Of a stretch of 64,000 nucleotides of DNA, positions 1 through 8,651 are shown one piece after another. The notes under the pieces are model-generated. The model saw only the letters and a list, made by a program, of their open reading frames with translations, ran no database searches and had not been told where the DNA came from. Both the position numbers and the translations under genes were made by a program. How positions within the stretch are numbered: the stretch's first letter is position 1; every line of letters begins with the position of its first letter. Source of the DNA: Dryocola sp032051265 (lineage in GTDB: Bacteria > Pseudomonadota > Gammaproteobacteria > Enterobacterales > Enterobacteriaceae); NCBI GenBank assembly GCA_032051265.1, contig DAMBYU010000008.1, positions 62,001-126,000 on the forward strand. The letters run 5' to 3'.

Positions 1-65
1 TGATCGCTGGCCTCGTGGGGATGAATACCGCGCAAAATTGCGACTAAAGGTTTAGCGTCTTGCAT
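1..65 (-). CDS. dgoA: 2-dehydro-3-deoxy-6-phosphogalactonate aldolase, N-terminal fragment cut by window edge
   Basis: Only the first 21 codons are present, read on the minus strand from an ATG at 63-65. They encode a start like MQDAKPLVAILRGI followed by HPHEA, which fits the N terminus of KDPGal/KDPG aldolases (the LVAILRG strand of the TIM barrel). The gene overlaps the end of dgoK by 14 bases, so the two are translationally coupled. The expected reaction is cleavage of 2-keto-3-deoxy-6-phosphogalactonate to pyruvate and glyceraldehyde 3-phosphate. The Schiff-base lysine is outside the window. The neighbour dgoK makes the assignment likely. Confidence 0.8.
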   Translation of the reverse strand, partial: MQDAKPLVAILRGIHPHEASD

Positions 66-906
66 CAAAAATGCTCCTTATCCCATGCTGGAAAGCGGCG
101 TCGCCCGCTATTTCATCGGCGGCAATGCCCGCCTTTGCAAATGCCTGCCGATAGCGGCGGCAAAGTGCTTCTCCCCCTACCAGCGTCACGTTTTCCACCC
201 TCTCCATCGCGGCCACCTCTGCACCAATCAGCAAACCTGAAAGCCAGTCGCCGATCGATTCAGGAGGTAATTCGCCCAATACTCGTGTCGCACGCGCTTC
301 AAAGAGCTTGTTAACGAGCAGCGGGGAATCCAGGCCGCGTTGCAGGCCTGCCTGAAACGCCACGCTATCGTCGCGCTGCTCCGGCAGCCCTTTGCCAATT
401 AACGAATGGTTCATCAGGAGGTGATGGAGTTCGCCCGTCATCGCTGTGGAAAAGTGACTTACCGCACCGTTCACCACCTGCACGCATTTACTGTGCGTGC
501 CGGGCAAAACGTAGCAAGAGGCGGGAGCAAGCCGCATCGCGCCCAACAACTGTGTTTCTTCACCGCGCATTACGTTCCGGACTGTTTTCAAACCCGGTAC
601 GATCCACACCTGCGGCGCAACTTCATAAAGTTGCGCGCTCAGTTCATGTAACGACACCGGACACGCCAGATACGGTACGGGCTGCCAGCCCGCATCGCTG
701 CCGATCATGCCGGCCATCATCACCGGCACATCGCCTGATTTACGCCACGGTTCAATGTATTTATCGAACACTTCACGCGCGGTTTGCTCCACCAGACGGC
801 TCACGCCATAGGGCAGTTGCAGGCTGTCCACGCACTGCCCGCTGCGGTACAGCCAGGCGCGCAGGTGCGTTGAACCCCAGTCGACGGCGATATAGCTCTC
901 GCTCAT
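52..906 (-). CDS. dgoK: 2-dehydro-3-deoxygalactonokinase
   Basis: A 284-residue cytoplasmic sugar-acid kinase of the DgoK family (E. coli DgoK is about 292 residues). Visible motifs are the N-terminal phosphate-binding segment VDWGSTHLRAW (about residues 9-19), the central PGTHSKCVQV segment and a C-terminal VGGEALCRRY segment, the layout of an actin/hexokinase-type ATPase fold. It phosphorylates 2-keto-3-deoxy-D-galactonate at C6 for the DgoA aldolase that follows. Its start overlaps the end of the upstream symporter gene by four bases (ATGA) and its end overlaps dgoA, so this is the middle of a tight minus-strand operon. The usual galactonate partners dgoD, dgoT and dgoR are not beside it in the window. 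Confidence 0.9.
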   Translation of the reverse strand: MSESYIAVDWGSTHLRAWLYRSGQCVDSLQLPYGVSRLVEQTAREVFDKYIEPWRKSGDVPVMMAGMIGSDAGWQPVPYLACPVSLHELSAQLYEVAPQVWIVPGLKTVRNVMRGEETQLLGAMRLAPASCYVLPGTHSKCVQVVNGAVSHFSTAMTGELHHLLMNHSLIGKGLPEQRDDSVAFQAGLQRGLDSPLLVNKLFEARATRVLGELPPESIGDWLSGLLIGAEVAAMERVENVTLVGGEALCRRYRQAFAKAGIAADEIAGDAAFQHGIRSIFDARR

Positions 907-2393
907 TGTGTATTCTCTGTAGCGCGTTTACCCAGCGGCACCGGGACGGCTTCCGGCTGGTTTTCGCGTTCGCGGGTAATCATTTCCAGCGCTTGCTCAC
1001 GGCTCATTTTGCTTGCCGGAGTGACCAGCGTAACGACCACCGCGCAAAGCAGGCTTGCCAGTATGGATGGGATACAAGGGTTACCCCAGTAAGTCATCCA
1101 GCTGTCATTAAGCAGTACCGCAACAGATACCGCAGCACCGCTAATCAGCGCAGTTAACGCGCCCTGCCAGTTAAACCGCAGCCAGAAGCGTCCGAGGATC
1201 GAACAGATGAACAAACCAGACATCAGGGTGGCAATCATCTTTGTGATATAGCTGATGATGTCGTTGGAGGTCAGCGCGAACAGCAGCGCCAGGCCAATAA
1301 CAAACACCAACATCCAGCGCGATAATGTGATGGCTCTATTTTCTGGCGGCATTTTGCCGGTCACCATGGTGTAGAGATCGCGCATCATGATGGCGACAGC
1401 TGCAATGGCGTCAGAGCTTGCCGAAGACATGGTGGCGGACAAACCGGCAATCAGTACCACCAGCCCCAGCAAGCTCGGCAGGAAGCTGGTCGCAAACAGG
1501 AACGCATAGTTGCTGTTTTCAAGGGACGGATTCATGGTGAATGCGGCCATACCGATAATGGCAGGCAGGATGGAGAAAAACAGATACAGCACGCCAGTAT
1601 AGACAAATGAACGGCGCACGGAAGAGACATCTTTGCCGGAATAAATACGCTGACGATAAGACGGTGTCGCCAGCACGCCGACGCCGATTACCATCGCGAG
1701 CGACAGCGCAGGGATGGCCCCCAGTTTATCAATGGCGAGGAAACTCAGCGCTTTAGGGTCCATCGCATGTTCAATAACGTTCCAGCCACCGACATGAACA
1801 ACCGCCAGGATCGCCATCAGAATAAAACCAAAGAACAAAATAAGCGCCTGAATCGTATCTGTCCAGACCACGGCAGAATAACCCCCGATGACCACATAAA
1901 TAGCAAATGCCAGGGCAATAATCACCTTCGCCACTGTCATATCTATTCCTGTAGCCCAGGACAAATACATGCTTCCGCCAAGAATATGTGCTCCCAGCCA
2001 ACCAATAGAGGCGATAAAAATAAGTAAGCCGACGATATTTTTTATTAAATGACTGGCGCCGGTATAATAAGAAAGCTCTTCGCTCATGGTCATAAAGCGT
2101 AATTTACGTACCGGAGCAAACCACCACGCTACCAGCAAAATCCCTACCGCACCGCCCAGGCCATACAGCATCCCGGCCCAGCCGTTACTGTACCCGAAAC
2201 CAACCGCGCCCATACTTGAACCGGTTCCCACCATGGTGGCTACCGTGGAGCCAAGGGTTAAGAACATCGGCAGGGAACGGCCGCCAAGCAGAAAGTCATC
2301 ACCATTTTTTTGGTTACGGGAAACAAACCAACCAAGCCAGATCATGGCGAGAGCATAAATAATGAATCCGATCAAAAAGACATGACTATTCAT
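903..2393 (-). CDS. sodium:solute symporter family permease
   Basis: A 496-residue integral membrane protein of the SSS (solute:sodium symporter) family. It is strongly hydrophobic with about 13 predicted helices. It carries the family-typical stretch DDFLLGGRSLP near residue 35 followed by small-residue-rich helices (TVATMVGTGSSMGAVGFG), and a charged C-terminal tail. It probably imports the substrate of the surrounding enzymes by sodium symport. Operon position, between RidA and dgoK and overlapping dgoK by four bases, suggests the cargo is a sugar acid or acylated amino-sugar acid; this is inference, since sequence alone does not fix SSS substrates. The 153-base gap to ridA contains a short hairpin. 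Confidence 0.85.
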   Translation of the reverse strand: MNSHVFLIGFIIYALAMIWLGWFVSRNQKNGDDFLLGGRSLPMFLTLGSTVATMVGTGSSMGAVGFGYSNGWAGMLYGLGGAVGILLVAWWFAPVRKLRFMTMSEELSYYTGASHLIKNIVGLLIFIASIGWLGAHILGGSMYLSWATGIDMTVAKVIIALAFAIYVVIGGYSAVVWTDTIQALILFFGFILMAILAVVHVGGWNVIEHAMDPKALSFLAIDKLGAIPALSLAMVIGVGVLATPSYRQRIYSGKDVSSVRRSFVYTGVLYLFFSILPAIIGMAAFTMNPSLENSNYAFLFATSFLPSLLGLVVLIAGLSATMSSASSDAIAAVAIMMRDLYTMVTGKMPPENRAITLSRWMLVFVIGLALLFALTSNDIISYITKMIATLMSGLFICSILGRFWLRFNWQGALTALISGAAVSVAVLLNDSWMTYWGNPCIPSILASLLCAVVVTLVTPASKMSREQALEMITRERENQPEAVPVPLGKRATENTQ

Positions 2394-2510
2394 AACTCAC
2401 TTCCAGATTAATAATAAAAATGAAATTAGCCACCTGAAAAAAACGTACAGGAAACCCGCTGGCGCGTTCTGTAGACGTGCCTGATATATTTATTAATATG
2501 ACGATTATGT

Positions 2511-2537
2511 TGGCGGGCAGCGCAGGCTTACCCGCCA
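2511..2537 (-). other. intercistronic stem-loop between ridA-like gene and symporter gene
   Basis: Arms TGGCGGG (2511-2517) and CCCGCCA (2531-2537) form a perfect 7-bp stem with a 13-base loop, ten bases past the stop codon of the RidA-family gene. There is no T-run on the minus strand, so an intrinsic terminator is unlikely. An mRNA-stabilising or partial attenuation role in the operon is possible but inferred. Confidence 0.35.
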
Positions 2538-2546
2538 GTAGCAAAT

Positions 2547-2942
2547 TTATTTTACGCGTTCAGCGTTATAACAGGTCAAATCCACTTCCACTTTGCAATC
2601 CACAACTAAATCGGCCACGCAGCACACACGGGCTGGCGGATGGTCGGCAAAGAATTCACGGAATACTTTGTTAAACGACTGGAAGTAGCGTGCATCGGTC
2701 AGGAAGACCTTCACATGCACCACGTCCGCCAGGCTGTAACCCGCGCTTTCCATGATATCCACGCAGTTCTGAATCGCGAGGCGGGACTGCTCGATAATAC
2801 CGCCCTCCACCACTTCACCATCTTTCATCGGCGTTTGCCCGGAAACGTACAGCCAGCCGCCCGCTTCCACCGCTTTAGCAAACGGCAGGCGCTGCCCGCC
2901 AGTGCCGGTGCTGTCACCTACTCCGTAACGTTTAATGCTCAT
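2547..2942 (-). CDS. RidA family (YjgF/YER057c/UK114) protein
   Basis: A 131-residue protein beginning MSIKRYGVG. The ATG at 2940-2942 is chosen because AAAGGAG lies six bases upstream; the reading frame extends further but that part lacks family similarity. RidA proteins are trimeric cytoplasmic enzymes that hydrolyse reactive enamine/imine intermediates released by PLP dehydratases to the keto acid and ammonia. The region GWLYVSGQTPM and a C-terminal segment with CCVADLVVDCKVEVDL match the fold. The arginine that binds the substrate carboxylate in true RidA is expected in the PPARVCC segment, and an Arg is present there. It sits between an amidohydrolase and a symporter, across from a PLP enzyme, which suggests it handles that enzyme's imine product. 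Confidence 0.85.
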   Translation of the reverse strand: MSIKRYGVGDSTGTGGQRLPFAKAVEAGGWLYVSGQTPMKDGEVVEGGIIEQSRLAIQNCVDIMESAGYSLADVVHVKVFLTDARYFQSFNKVFREFFADHPPARVCCVADLVVDCKVEVDLTCYNAERVK

Positions 2943-3018
2943 TATCGCTCCTTTACTCATGGTGGATGGCGCAGCACTTCTCCACCCTACGAAAACCATT
3001 CATCGCTATCTGAAAATC

Positions 3019-4449
3019 CTACCGGCGCAAGAACCGCCCGGCACGCCCGATAACCTGTTTATCACGGCCATAGCTCATCACACCATTGACCATCACCGCT
3101 TCAATGCCCGCAGCAGGCTGCTGGGGATCGCTGAAACTTGCCACATCGCGCACCGTTTCCGGGTCGAACATCACCAGATCGGCATAGTAGCCGCATTTTA
3201 CCAGGCCACGGCTGTTGAGCTGGAAACGCGCCGCTGACATGCCCGTCATCTTGTGGACTGCGGCCGTGAGCGGGAACAGCTTTTCGTCCCGGCTATAGTG
3301 TCCCAGCACGCGCGGGAAGGCGCCCCACAGGCGCGGATGCGGCATCGGGTCGTTTGGCAGACCGTCTGAGCCGACCATCGTCACCGGGTAGCTCAACACG
3401 CGCCGCACATCCTGCTCGTCCATGTTGTAGTAAATCGCCCCGGCGGGCATCAGTAATTTTCCAGCTTCGTGAAGTGACATCGACCAGCTTTGCGCAATCT
3501 GCTTTAACGACTGCCCGGCAACTTCCGGGTGCGGCTCAGACCAGGTAATGATGATGTCGAACTCATCGGTAATTTGTTTCATATCCAGCGTTGAAGAGCT
3601 GGCGGAGTACGGGTAGCAGTCGCAGGAGACGTCCTGCTGTTCGCGTACCTTATCAAACAGCTTCAGCGTCTCAACGGTGCGGCCCCAGTTCTTTGCCCCG
3701 GCGCATTTGTGGTGCGAAACAACAACCGGCACCTTGCCGTGACGACCGATACGAAACGCCTCGTCGAGCGCTTCCAGGATCGGTTCAAACTCTGAACGCA
3801 GATGGGTGGTGTAAATCCCTTTTTCTGCCGCCAGTTCTTCAGCCAGCGCCATCACTTCTTGCGTGGAGGAGTGAAACGCCGTGGCGTAGGCCAGACCGGT
3901 GCTCAATCCCAGCGCCCCCTGCTGCAACGCCTGGCGAAGCTGGCTGCGCATGCCGCCGATCTCTTCAGCCGTCGCGGTACGGAACAAATCATCCATATGG
4001 TTGTTACGCAGCGCGGTATGTCCGATAAGCGTGCCGACGTTAACTGCCGGACCTGCCGCTTCAACCGCTTCGGCATAGGCCGCAACCGTTGGGTAGATAA
4101 AGTGCTCAACGTCACCGAGTAAATTCATCGGGTCCGGCACCGTGTCTTTCATGGTCGCGGTCGCCGCGCTGATGCCGCAGTTGCCAACGATGACCGTTGT
4201 GATGCCCTGGCTGATTTTTGGCAGATATTCCGGCATACGGATCACGTTAATGTCATCGTGGGTATGGACATCGATAAAACCCGGGGCCAACACGCGGCCC
4301 GCGCCGTCAATTTCATACTCTGCGTCACCGTTAATCGAGGGTGCGATCTCAGCGATGCGATCGCCCTGAATCGCGACATCGGCGCGGTATTCCGGGCCGC
4401 CGCTGCCGTCAATGACCGTAACATTCCTGAACAGATAGTCGAACTTCAT
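3019..4449 (-). CDS. N-acyl-D-amino-acid deacylase (D-aminoacylase-type amidohydrolase)
   Basis: A 476-residue metal-dependent amidohydrolase. The N-terminal beta-sandwich is followed by the HxH metal motif of the TIM barrel (His62 and His64 in FIDVHTHDD) and a Cys at residue 91 in GNCGIS, the cysteine ligand characteristic of D-aminoacylases. Further family signatures are STGLAYATAF and a C-terminal GLVKCGYYADLVMFDP segment. Known members remove acyl groups from N-acyl-D-amino acids in the cytoplasm. It is the first gene of the minus-strand operon (aminoacylase, RidA, symporter, dgoK, dgoA). Given dgoK and dgoA downstream, its real substrate may be an N-acyl 2-amino-2-deoxy sugar acid; that is inference. 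Confidence 0.85.
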   Translation of the reverse strand: MKFDYLFRNVTVIDGSGGPEYRADVAIQGDRIAEIAPSINGDAEYEIDGAGRVLAPGFIDVHTHDDINVIRMPEYLPKISQGITTVIVGNCGISAATATMKDTVPDPMNLLGDVEHFIYPTVAAYAEAVEAAGPAVNVGTLIGHTALRNNHMDDLFRTATAEEIGGMRSQLRQALQQGALGLSTGLAYATAFHSSTQEVMALAEELAAEKGIYTTHLRSEFEPILEALDEAFRIGRHGKVPVVVSHHKCAGAKNWGRTVETLKLFDKVREQQDVSCDCYPYSASSSTLDMKQITDEFDIIITWSEPHPEVAGQSLKQIAQSWSMSLHEAGKLLMPAGAIYYNMDEQDVRRVLSYPVTMVGSDGLPNDPMPHPRLWGAFPRVLGHYSRDEKLFPLTAAVHKMTGMSAARFQLNSRGLVKCGYYADLVMFDPETVRDVASFSDPQQPAAGIEAVMVNGVMSYGRDKQVIGRAGRFLRR

Positions 4450-4650
4450 GTGTTCCTCACCCCGTTGTGTTCTGGGCTAAAGTTAACCATTTACAAGTGA
4501 GAAAAACAGTGGAAGACTACGCAAAATGCATAGGATTTTCTGATACTTTTATTCACAACCTACAAAACACACAACATATATATATTATTTTCAATAAGTT
4601 AAAAACGATACCCAGTCTGAAAGAAAAGATAACCGCAAAGGAACTATGTT
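4450..4650. promoter_or_regulatory. divergent promoter region between amidohydrolase operon and PLP enzyme gene
   Basis: These 201 bases separate two outward-facing genes and are markedly AT-rich, especially 4540-4620, which contains a TATATATATT stretch. The plus-strand gene has AAAGGA shortly before its ATG at 4651. Shared regulation is likely from the layout. I could not pick out a convincing operator. Confidence 0.4.
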
Positions 4651-5880
4651 ATGAAATACCAAGAGAGTAACCTCGTTGCGCATAAATCTGCCCTGATGAA
4701 CCACGCGGCAAACATCCTGAACGAGGATGTTTGCCTGCCCGCCGCCGTCATTAAAAAAGCCGCGCTGGAAAACAATATTCAATGGATGCAACGCTATGCC
4801 GATACGCGCGGCGTTTCCCTTGCGCCGCACGGCAAAACAACCATGACGCCGTGGATATTCCAGCAGCAACAGCAGGCTGGCGCCTGGGCCGTGGGCGTCG
4901 GCAGCGCCTGGCAGGCGAGCATCGCCATGGTCAGCGGAGTCAAGCGGGTTTTAATGGTTAACCAGCTCGTAGGCAAAGCAAACATGCAGCTGGTATCACA
5001 GCTAAAAAGTGAATATCCGGACGTAGAATACTTCTGCTGCGTAGACAGCATCGCCAACGCGCAAACGCTCTCCGCCTTCTTTAGCGCACAGAACCAACGG
5101 CTTGATATTTTGCTTGAGCTGGGCGTGCCGGGCGGGCGCTGCGGCTGCCGTACCGCGGAGCAGGCGCTCGTGCTTGCAGAAAAGGTTTCAGGCTTGCCGG
5201 GTTTGCGTTTACGTGGTCTGGAGCTGTACGAAGGCGTGCTGCACGGCGAAAACCCGCAGCCAAAAGTGGAGGCGCTTCTGCACGATGCCGCAGCCCTGGC
5301 CTGCCAGCTTGAGCGTTATGTGGAAGGGGAATTTATTCTTACGGGCGCGGGATCGGTCTGGTATGACGTGGTATGTAACGTCTGGCTGGAGGCGCAGAAG
5401 CCGGCAAACTGCCGCGTGGTGATCCGCCCGGGTTGCTACATCACGCACGATGCGGGGATTTATCAGGAAGCGCAGGATGAACTGATGGCCCGCGATAAAG
5501 TCGCCTGCGATTTAGGCGGGGATTTAGTCTCCGCGCTGGAGCTGGTCGCCATGGTGCAATCGGTACCGGAAAACGACCGTGCGATTGTGAACTTCGGCAA
5601 ACGCGACAGCGCCTTTGACGCAGGCTTGCCGCAGCCCGTCGCGCACTACCGCCAGGGAAAAGCGCTGGCGCAACCGGCTAAAACCATCGAAACCATCGAA
5701 ACCACAGGCATTATGGATCAGCACGCAATGCTGAAACTCAAGCCCGGTGCCGACGTGCAGGTTGGCGATATTCTGGTGTTCAGCACCTCACACCCGTGTC
5801 TGACATTCGACAAATGGAAAGCGCTGCTGCTGGTGGACGAGGAATATAACGTGCTGGACACGTTAGAGACGGCTTTCTGA
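4651..5880 (+). CDS. fold-type III PLP enzyme, D-serine dehydratase / D-threonine aldolase family (amino acid deaminase)
   Basis: A 409-residue enzyme with an alanine-racemase-like PLP barrel. The segment APHGKTTM places the PLP lysine at Lys62. The C-terminal domain carries the His-x-Cys metal motif of the D-serine dehydratase-like family (His381-Pro-Cys383, in SHPCLTFDKW). Known relatives dehydrate D-serine, cleave D-threonine or dehydrate D-glucosaminate. It is transcribed alone, away from the deacylase/RidA/symporter/dgoKA operon. A dehydratase acting on a 2-amino-sugar acid would supply a 2-keto-3-deoxy acid to DgoK and release an imine for RidA. The family is clear; the substrate is inferred. 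Confidence 0.8.
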   Translation: MKYQESNLVAHKSALMNHAANILNEDVCLPAAVIKKAALENNIQWMQRYADTRGVSLAPHGKTTMTPWIFQQQQQAGAWAVGVGSAWQASIAMVSGVKRVLMVNQLVGKANMQLVSQLKSEYPDVEYFCCVDSIANAQTLSAFFSAQNQRLDILLELGVPGGRCGCRTAEQALVLAEKVSGLPGLRLRGLELYEGVLHGENPQPKVEALLHDAAALACQLERYVEGEFILTGAGSVWYDVVCNVWLEAQKPANCRVVIRPGCYITHDAGIYQEAQDELMARDKVACDLGGDLVSALELVAMVQSVPENDRAIVNFGKRDSAFDAGLPQPVAHYRQGKALAQPAKTIETIETTGIMDQHAMLKLKPGADVQVGDILVFSTSHPCLTFDKWKALLLVDEEYNVLDTLETAF

Positions 5881-5891
5881 TTTTATAAAGG

Positions 5892-5918
5892 GACCTTCTC
5901 CCTTGCCGGGAGAAGGTC
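5892..5918. repeat. dispersed intergenic palindrome, copy 1
   Basis: An 11-bp perfect inverted repeat, GACCTTCTCCC (5892-5902) and GGGAGAAGGTC (5908-5918), with a 5-base loop. It lies between two convergent genes, where it may act as a weak terminator or mRNA 3-prime-end hairpin. It resembles three other CCCTCTCC/GGAGAGGG-type palindromes in this window (13835, 33553, 46308). Confidence 0.6.
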
Positions 5919-5929
5919 ATAGCGCTGAC

Positions 5930-7252
5930 TTAAGCGTCCGCCAGCTGCTTCGCCTTCTCTTCTTCGCGCTGTTGCAGCTCGGTTTCCAGCATCTTCTTCT
6001 CATAAACTTTGAAGAACGGATAGTAAATAGCCAGCGAAATAAAGAAGCAGATAAACACCAGCCCGCAGGCTATCAGGTTCCAGTTGGTGGTGATCAGCGC
6101 CCCTAGCGGAGCCGGAATGGTAAAAGGCGGTTTCACCATCATGCGCGGGATAAGCCCGCTAATGGTAAACAGGTACACCACCACGGTATTCACCATCGGC
6201 GCAAGAATAAACGGAACGGCCAGAATCGGGTTCATCACTATCGGCGCGCCGAAAATCATCGGCTCATTGATATTAAACAGGCCCGGAATAAACGACAGTT
6301 TACCCAACGACTTAAGATAGGTGGCTTTCGAACGGATAAACAGCACCACCAGGGCAAGCGTCGAACCGGTGCCGCCCATCTGCGCATACCACTGGAAGAA
6401 CTGCTCGGTGAAAATATTCGGCAGCTCGTAAGCGCTGGTACCGGCCTGGAACAGCTCCATATTCTGCACAATCGCCTGATCCCAGAGTGGACGGATCAGC
6501 GGCCCCATGACGGCATGCCCGTGGATCCCAAACACCCAGAACAGATCGATAAAGAACTGCGTGACGATCCCGCCAAACAGATTAGTGCCGGTCATAAAGC
6601 CCTTCAGCGGCATAATAATAAAGCTGATGATGGCATTAATATCGATATTCAAAAAGTGGCGCGGGATCCAGAAGATCAGCACCACTGCAAGGGTCGGGAA
6701 GAGCGCCGAGAAGGAGCTTGCCACCACCGGTGGCACACCCTCTGGCATTTTAATTTCGATATTGCGGACTTTGATAAATCGGTAGATCTCAATGGCAATC
6801 AGCGACGAAATAATCGCGCCAAATAACCCCTGTGAGCTTAGCGAGGTAATGGGAATATAGCGCCCGGAAACCGCCTCGCCGGCAACGGTAATACCCTCTT
6901 TAATATTAACCGGCACAATCATCAGCAGGGTCGCTAACATGGCCAGTAGCCCACTGGTAATATCATTGAGCTTGTAGCTTTTTCCCAGGAACGAACCAAT
7001 GGTGAAAGCGGCATACAGCGACATCAACCCGACGGTAAACCGGAAAGGTACATCCAGCATATCGCGCCAGGGCGCAATAAACTCCATATAACCTTTGATC
7101 GGGATATTGAGCAAAATAACAAAAAACGATCCGACAATAGTTAAGGGTAAAATAGAGATCAGCCCGTTACGAATCGCCTGCATATGACGCTGATTGCCGA
7201 TGGCGTTAGCCACCGGCAGCATTTTTTCGGCCAGCTTTTCAAAGTAAGACAT
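5930..7252 (-). CDS. PTS lactose/cellobiose-type EIIC permease
   Basis: A 440-residue membrane permease of the Lac family (CelB/ChbC type). It has multiple hydrophobic helices and the conserved substrate-domain segment FNINEPMIFGAPIVMNP followed by PFTIPAPLGALI. It should transport a beta-glucoside such as cellobiose, arbutin or salicin while EIIB phosphorylates it. It is the last gene of the operon EIIB, GH1 glycosidase, EIIC; only one base separates it from the glycosidase gene. No EIIA component is encoded nearby, so phosphate must come from an EIIA encoded elsewhere. The C-terminal tail is charged (LQQREEEKAKQ). Confidence 0.9.
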   Translation of the reverse strand: MSYFEKLAEKMLPVANAIGNQRHMQAIRNGLISILPLTIVGSFFVILLNIPIKGYMEFIAPWRDMLDVPFRFTVGLMSLYAAFTIGSFLGKSYKLNDITSGLLAMLATLLMIVPVNIKEGITVAGEAVSGRYIPITSLSSQGLFGAIISSLIAIEIYRFIKVRNIEIKMPEGVPPVVASSFSALFPTLAVVLIFWIPRHFLNIDINAIISFIIMPLKGFMTGTNLFGGIVTQFFIDLFWVFGIHGHAVMGPLIRPLWDQAIVQNMELFQAGTSAYELPNIFTEQFFQWYAQMGGTGSTLALVVLFIRSKATYLKSLGKLSFIPGLFNINEPMIFGAPIVMNPILAVPFILAPMVNTVVVYLFTISGLIPRMMVKPPFTIPAPLGALITTNWNLIACGLVFICFFISLAIYYPFFKVYEKKMLETELQQREEEKAKQLADA

Positions 7253-7253
7253 G

Positions 7254-8642
7254 CTATGCCCCCTCGAAGCCGTTATTTTTAATTACCGACCGGAACCATT
7301 GTCCCGATTTTTTCAGCGAACGCTGCTGGGTAGCTAAATCCAGGCGGTAAAAACCGTAGCGGTTTTTATAAGCGTTTTGCCACGACCAGCAGTCGATAAA
7401 CGTCCACATGTGATAACCCAGACAATTGCTGCCGTCGGCCATTGCCTGATGCAAATAGCTCAGGTGTTCTTGCAGAAATTCAATCCGATAATCGTCCTGC
7501 ACCTGGCCGTTAACCATGTACCGCTCTTCGTTCTGAATGCCGATACCATTTTCCGAAACAAACCAGGGCAAATTGCCGTAGCGCTCTTTTACCACCATCG
7601 CGATGTCATAAAGCGCTGGCGGGTAAATCTCAATGCCGCGGGAAGTATTCATCCTGCGCCCCGGCATAATGTATTCCTCAAAGAACCGCTCAGGCACAAA
7701 ACCATCTGGTTCTTCCAGCAGCGTTTCGCGTGCTTTTACACGACGCGGGCGGTAATAATTTATCCCCAGTAAGTCGATTCGCGTGCGGGCAATTAGCTCG
7801 CAATCGCCGGGTAAGGTTTTTGGTAACTGGTCGTGCTCTTTAAGAATGGCGATAAGCTCATCAGGATAGCGCCCCAGTAAAACAGGTTCGTTAATACTGC
7901 GGGTGTAAAAGAGATCGGCCATTTCGGCGGCCAGAAGATCTTCCGGCGTGTCGCTTCGCGGATAGACCGGAATCACATCCATAATGATGCCAATCTGCCC
8001 TGCAATATCCATCTCGCGCCACGCGGCAACCGCTTTACAATGCGCCAACACGATGTGATGCAGCACCTGCGCCGCACGACGGAAATCCGTTACGTAAGGA
8101 TAATGGCGGGGATGTAAATAACCCGCTTCCGCAGGAATTAATGGTTCGTTAAAGGTGAACCAGTAGCGCACGCGGTCGCCAAAAAGCTCGTAGCAAATAC
8201 GCGCATAGCGGGCAAAAGCCTCCACCACTTCGCGATTTTCAAAGCCGCCCTTTTCCTGCAGCGCCAGCGGCATATCGAAGTGATAAAGATTGATAAAAGG
8301 CTCGATACCCTGAGCGTGTAATTCATCAATTACCGCGTTATAAAAATCTACCGCCTGTGGATTGATTTCTCCCTGCCCGTCAGGGATTAATCGTGACCAG
8401 GAAATAGAAGTGCGAAAAGAATTCAGACCAAGATCTTTGGCACGCTGAATGTCTTCCTGATAATTCCGGTAAAACGTTGAGGTCTCATCCGAGGTTACGC
8501 CGTCAAAAAAACGCTGATTAAACCGATGTGAAGCATAATCCCAGATATTCTCGCCCTTGCCATCGCCTGGCGTGTGCCCTTCAGACTGCGTTGCGCTGGT
8601 TGCTGTACCCCACCAGAAATTATCAGGAAAACGGTAATTCAT
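7254..8642 (-). CDS. 6-phospho-beta-glucosidase, glycoside hydrolase family 1
   Basis: A 462-residue GH1 TIM-barrel enzyme. The N-terminal signature FWWGTATSATQSEG, the acid/base glutamate in TFNEP and the nucleophile glutamate in VSENGIG are all present. Near the C terminus, the Ser/Lys/Tyr set in SWQNAYKNRYGF matches GH1 members that bind the 6-phosphate of PTS-imported sugars. It would split a phosphorylated beta-glucoside in the cytoplasm into glucose 6-phosphate and an aglycone or glucose. It lies between EIIB and EIIC genes, which supports a single uptake and hydrolysis unit. Confidence 0.92.
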   Translation of the reverse strand: MNYRFPDNFWWGTATSATQSEGHTPGDGKGENIWDYASHRFNQRFFDGVTSDETSTFYRNYQEDIQRAKDLGLNSFRTSISWSRLIPDGQGEINPQAVDFYNAVIDELHAQGIEPFINLYHFDMPLALQEKGGFENREVVEAFARYARICYELFGDRVRYWFTFNEPLIPAEAGYLHPRHYPYVTDFRRAAQVLHHIVLAHCKAVAAWREMDIAGQIGIIMDVIPVYPRSDTPEDLLAAEMADLFYTRSINEPVLLGRYPDELIAILKEHDQLPKTLPGDCELIARTRIDLLGINYYRPRRVKARETLLEEPDGFVPERFFEEYIMPGRRMNTSRGIEIYPPALYDIAMVVKERYGNLPWFVSENGIGIQNEERYMVNGQVQDDYRIEFLQEHLSYLHQAMADGSNCLGYHMWTFIDCWSWQNAYKNRYGFYRLDLATQQRSLKKSGQWFRSVIKNNGFEGA

Positions 8643-8651
8643 GGCCTGTCC

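Noticed and set aside
52..2393. A standard D-galactonate (dgo) operon
   Set aside because: Only dgoK and the start of dgoA are present; galactonate dehydratase, the MFS transporter and DgoR are not in the window, while a deacylase, RidA and SSS symporter are.
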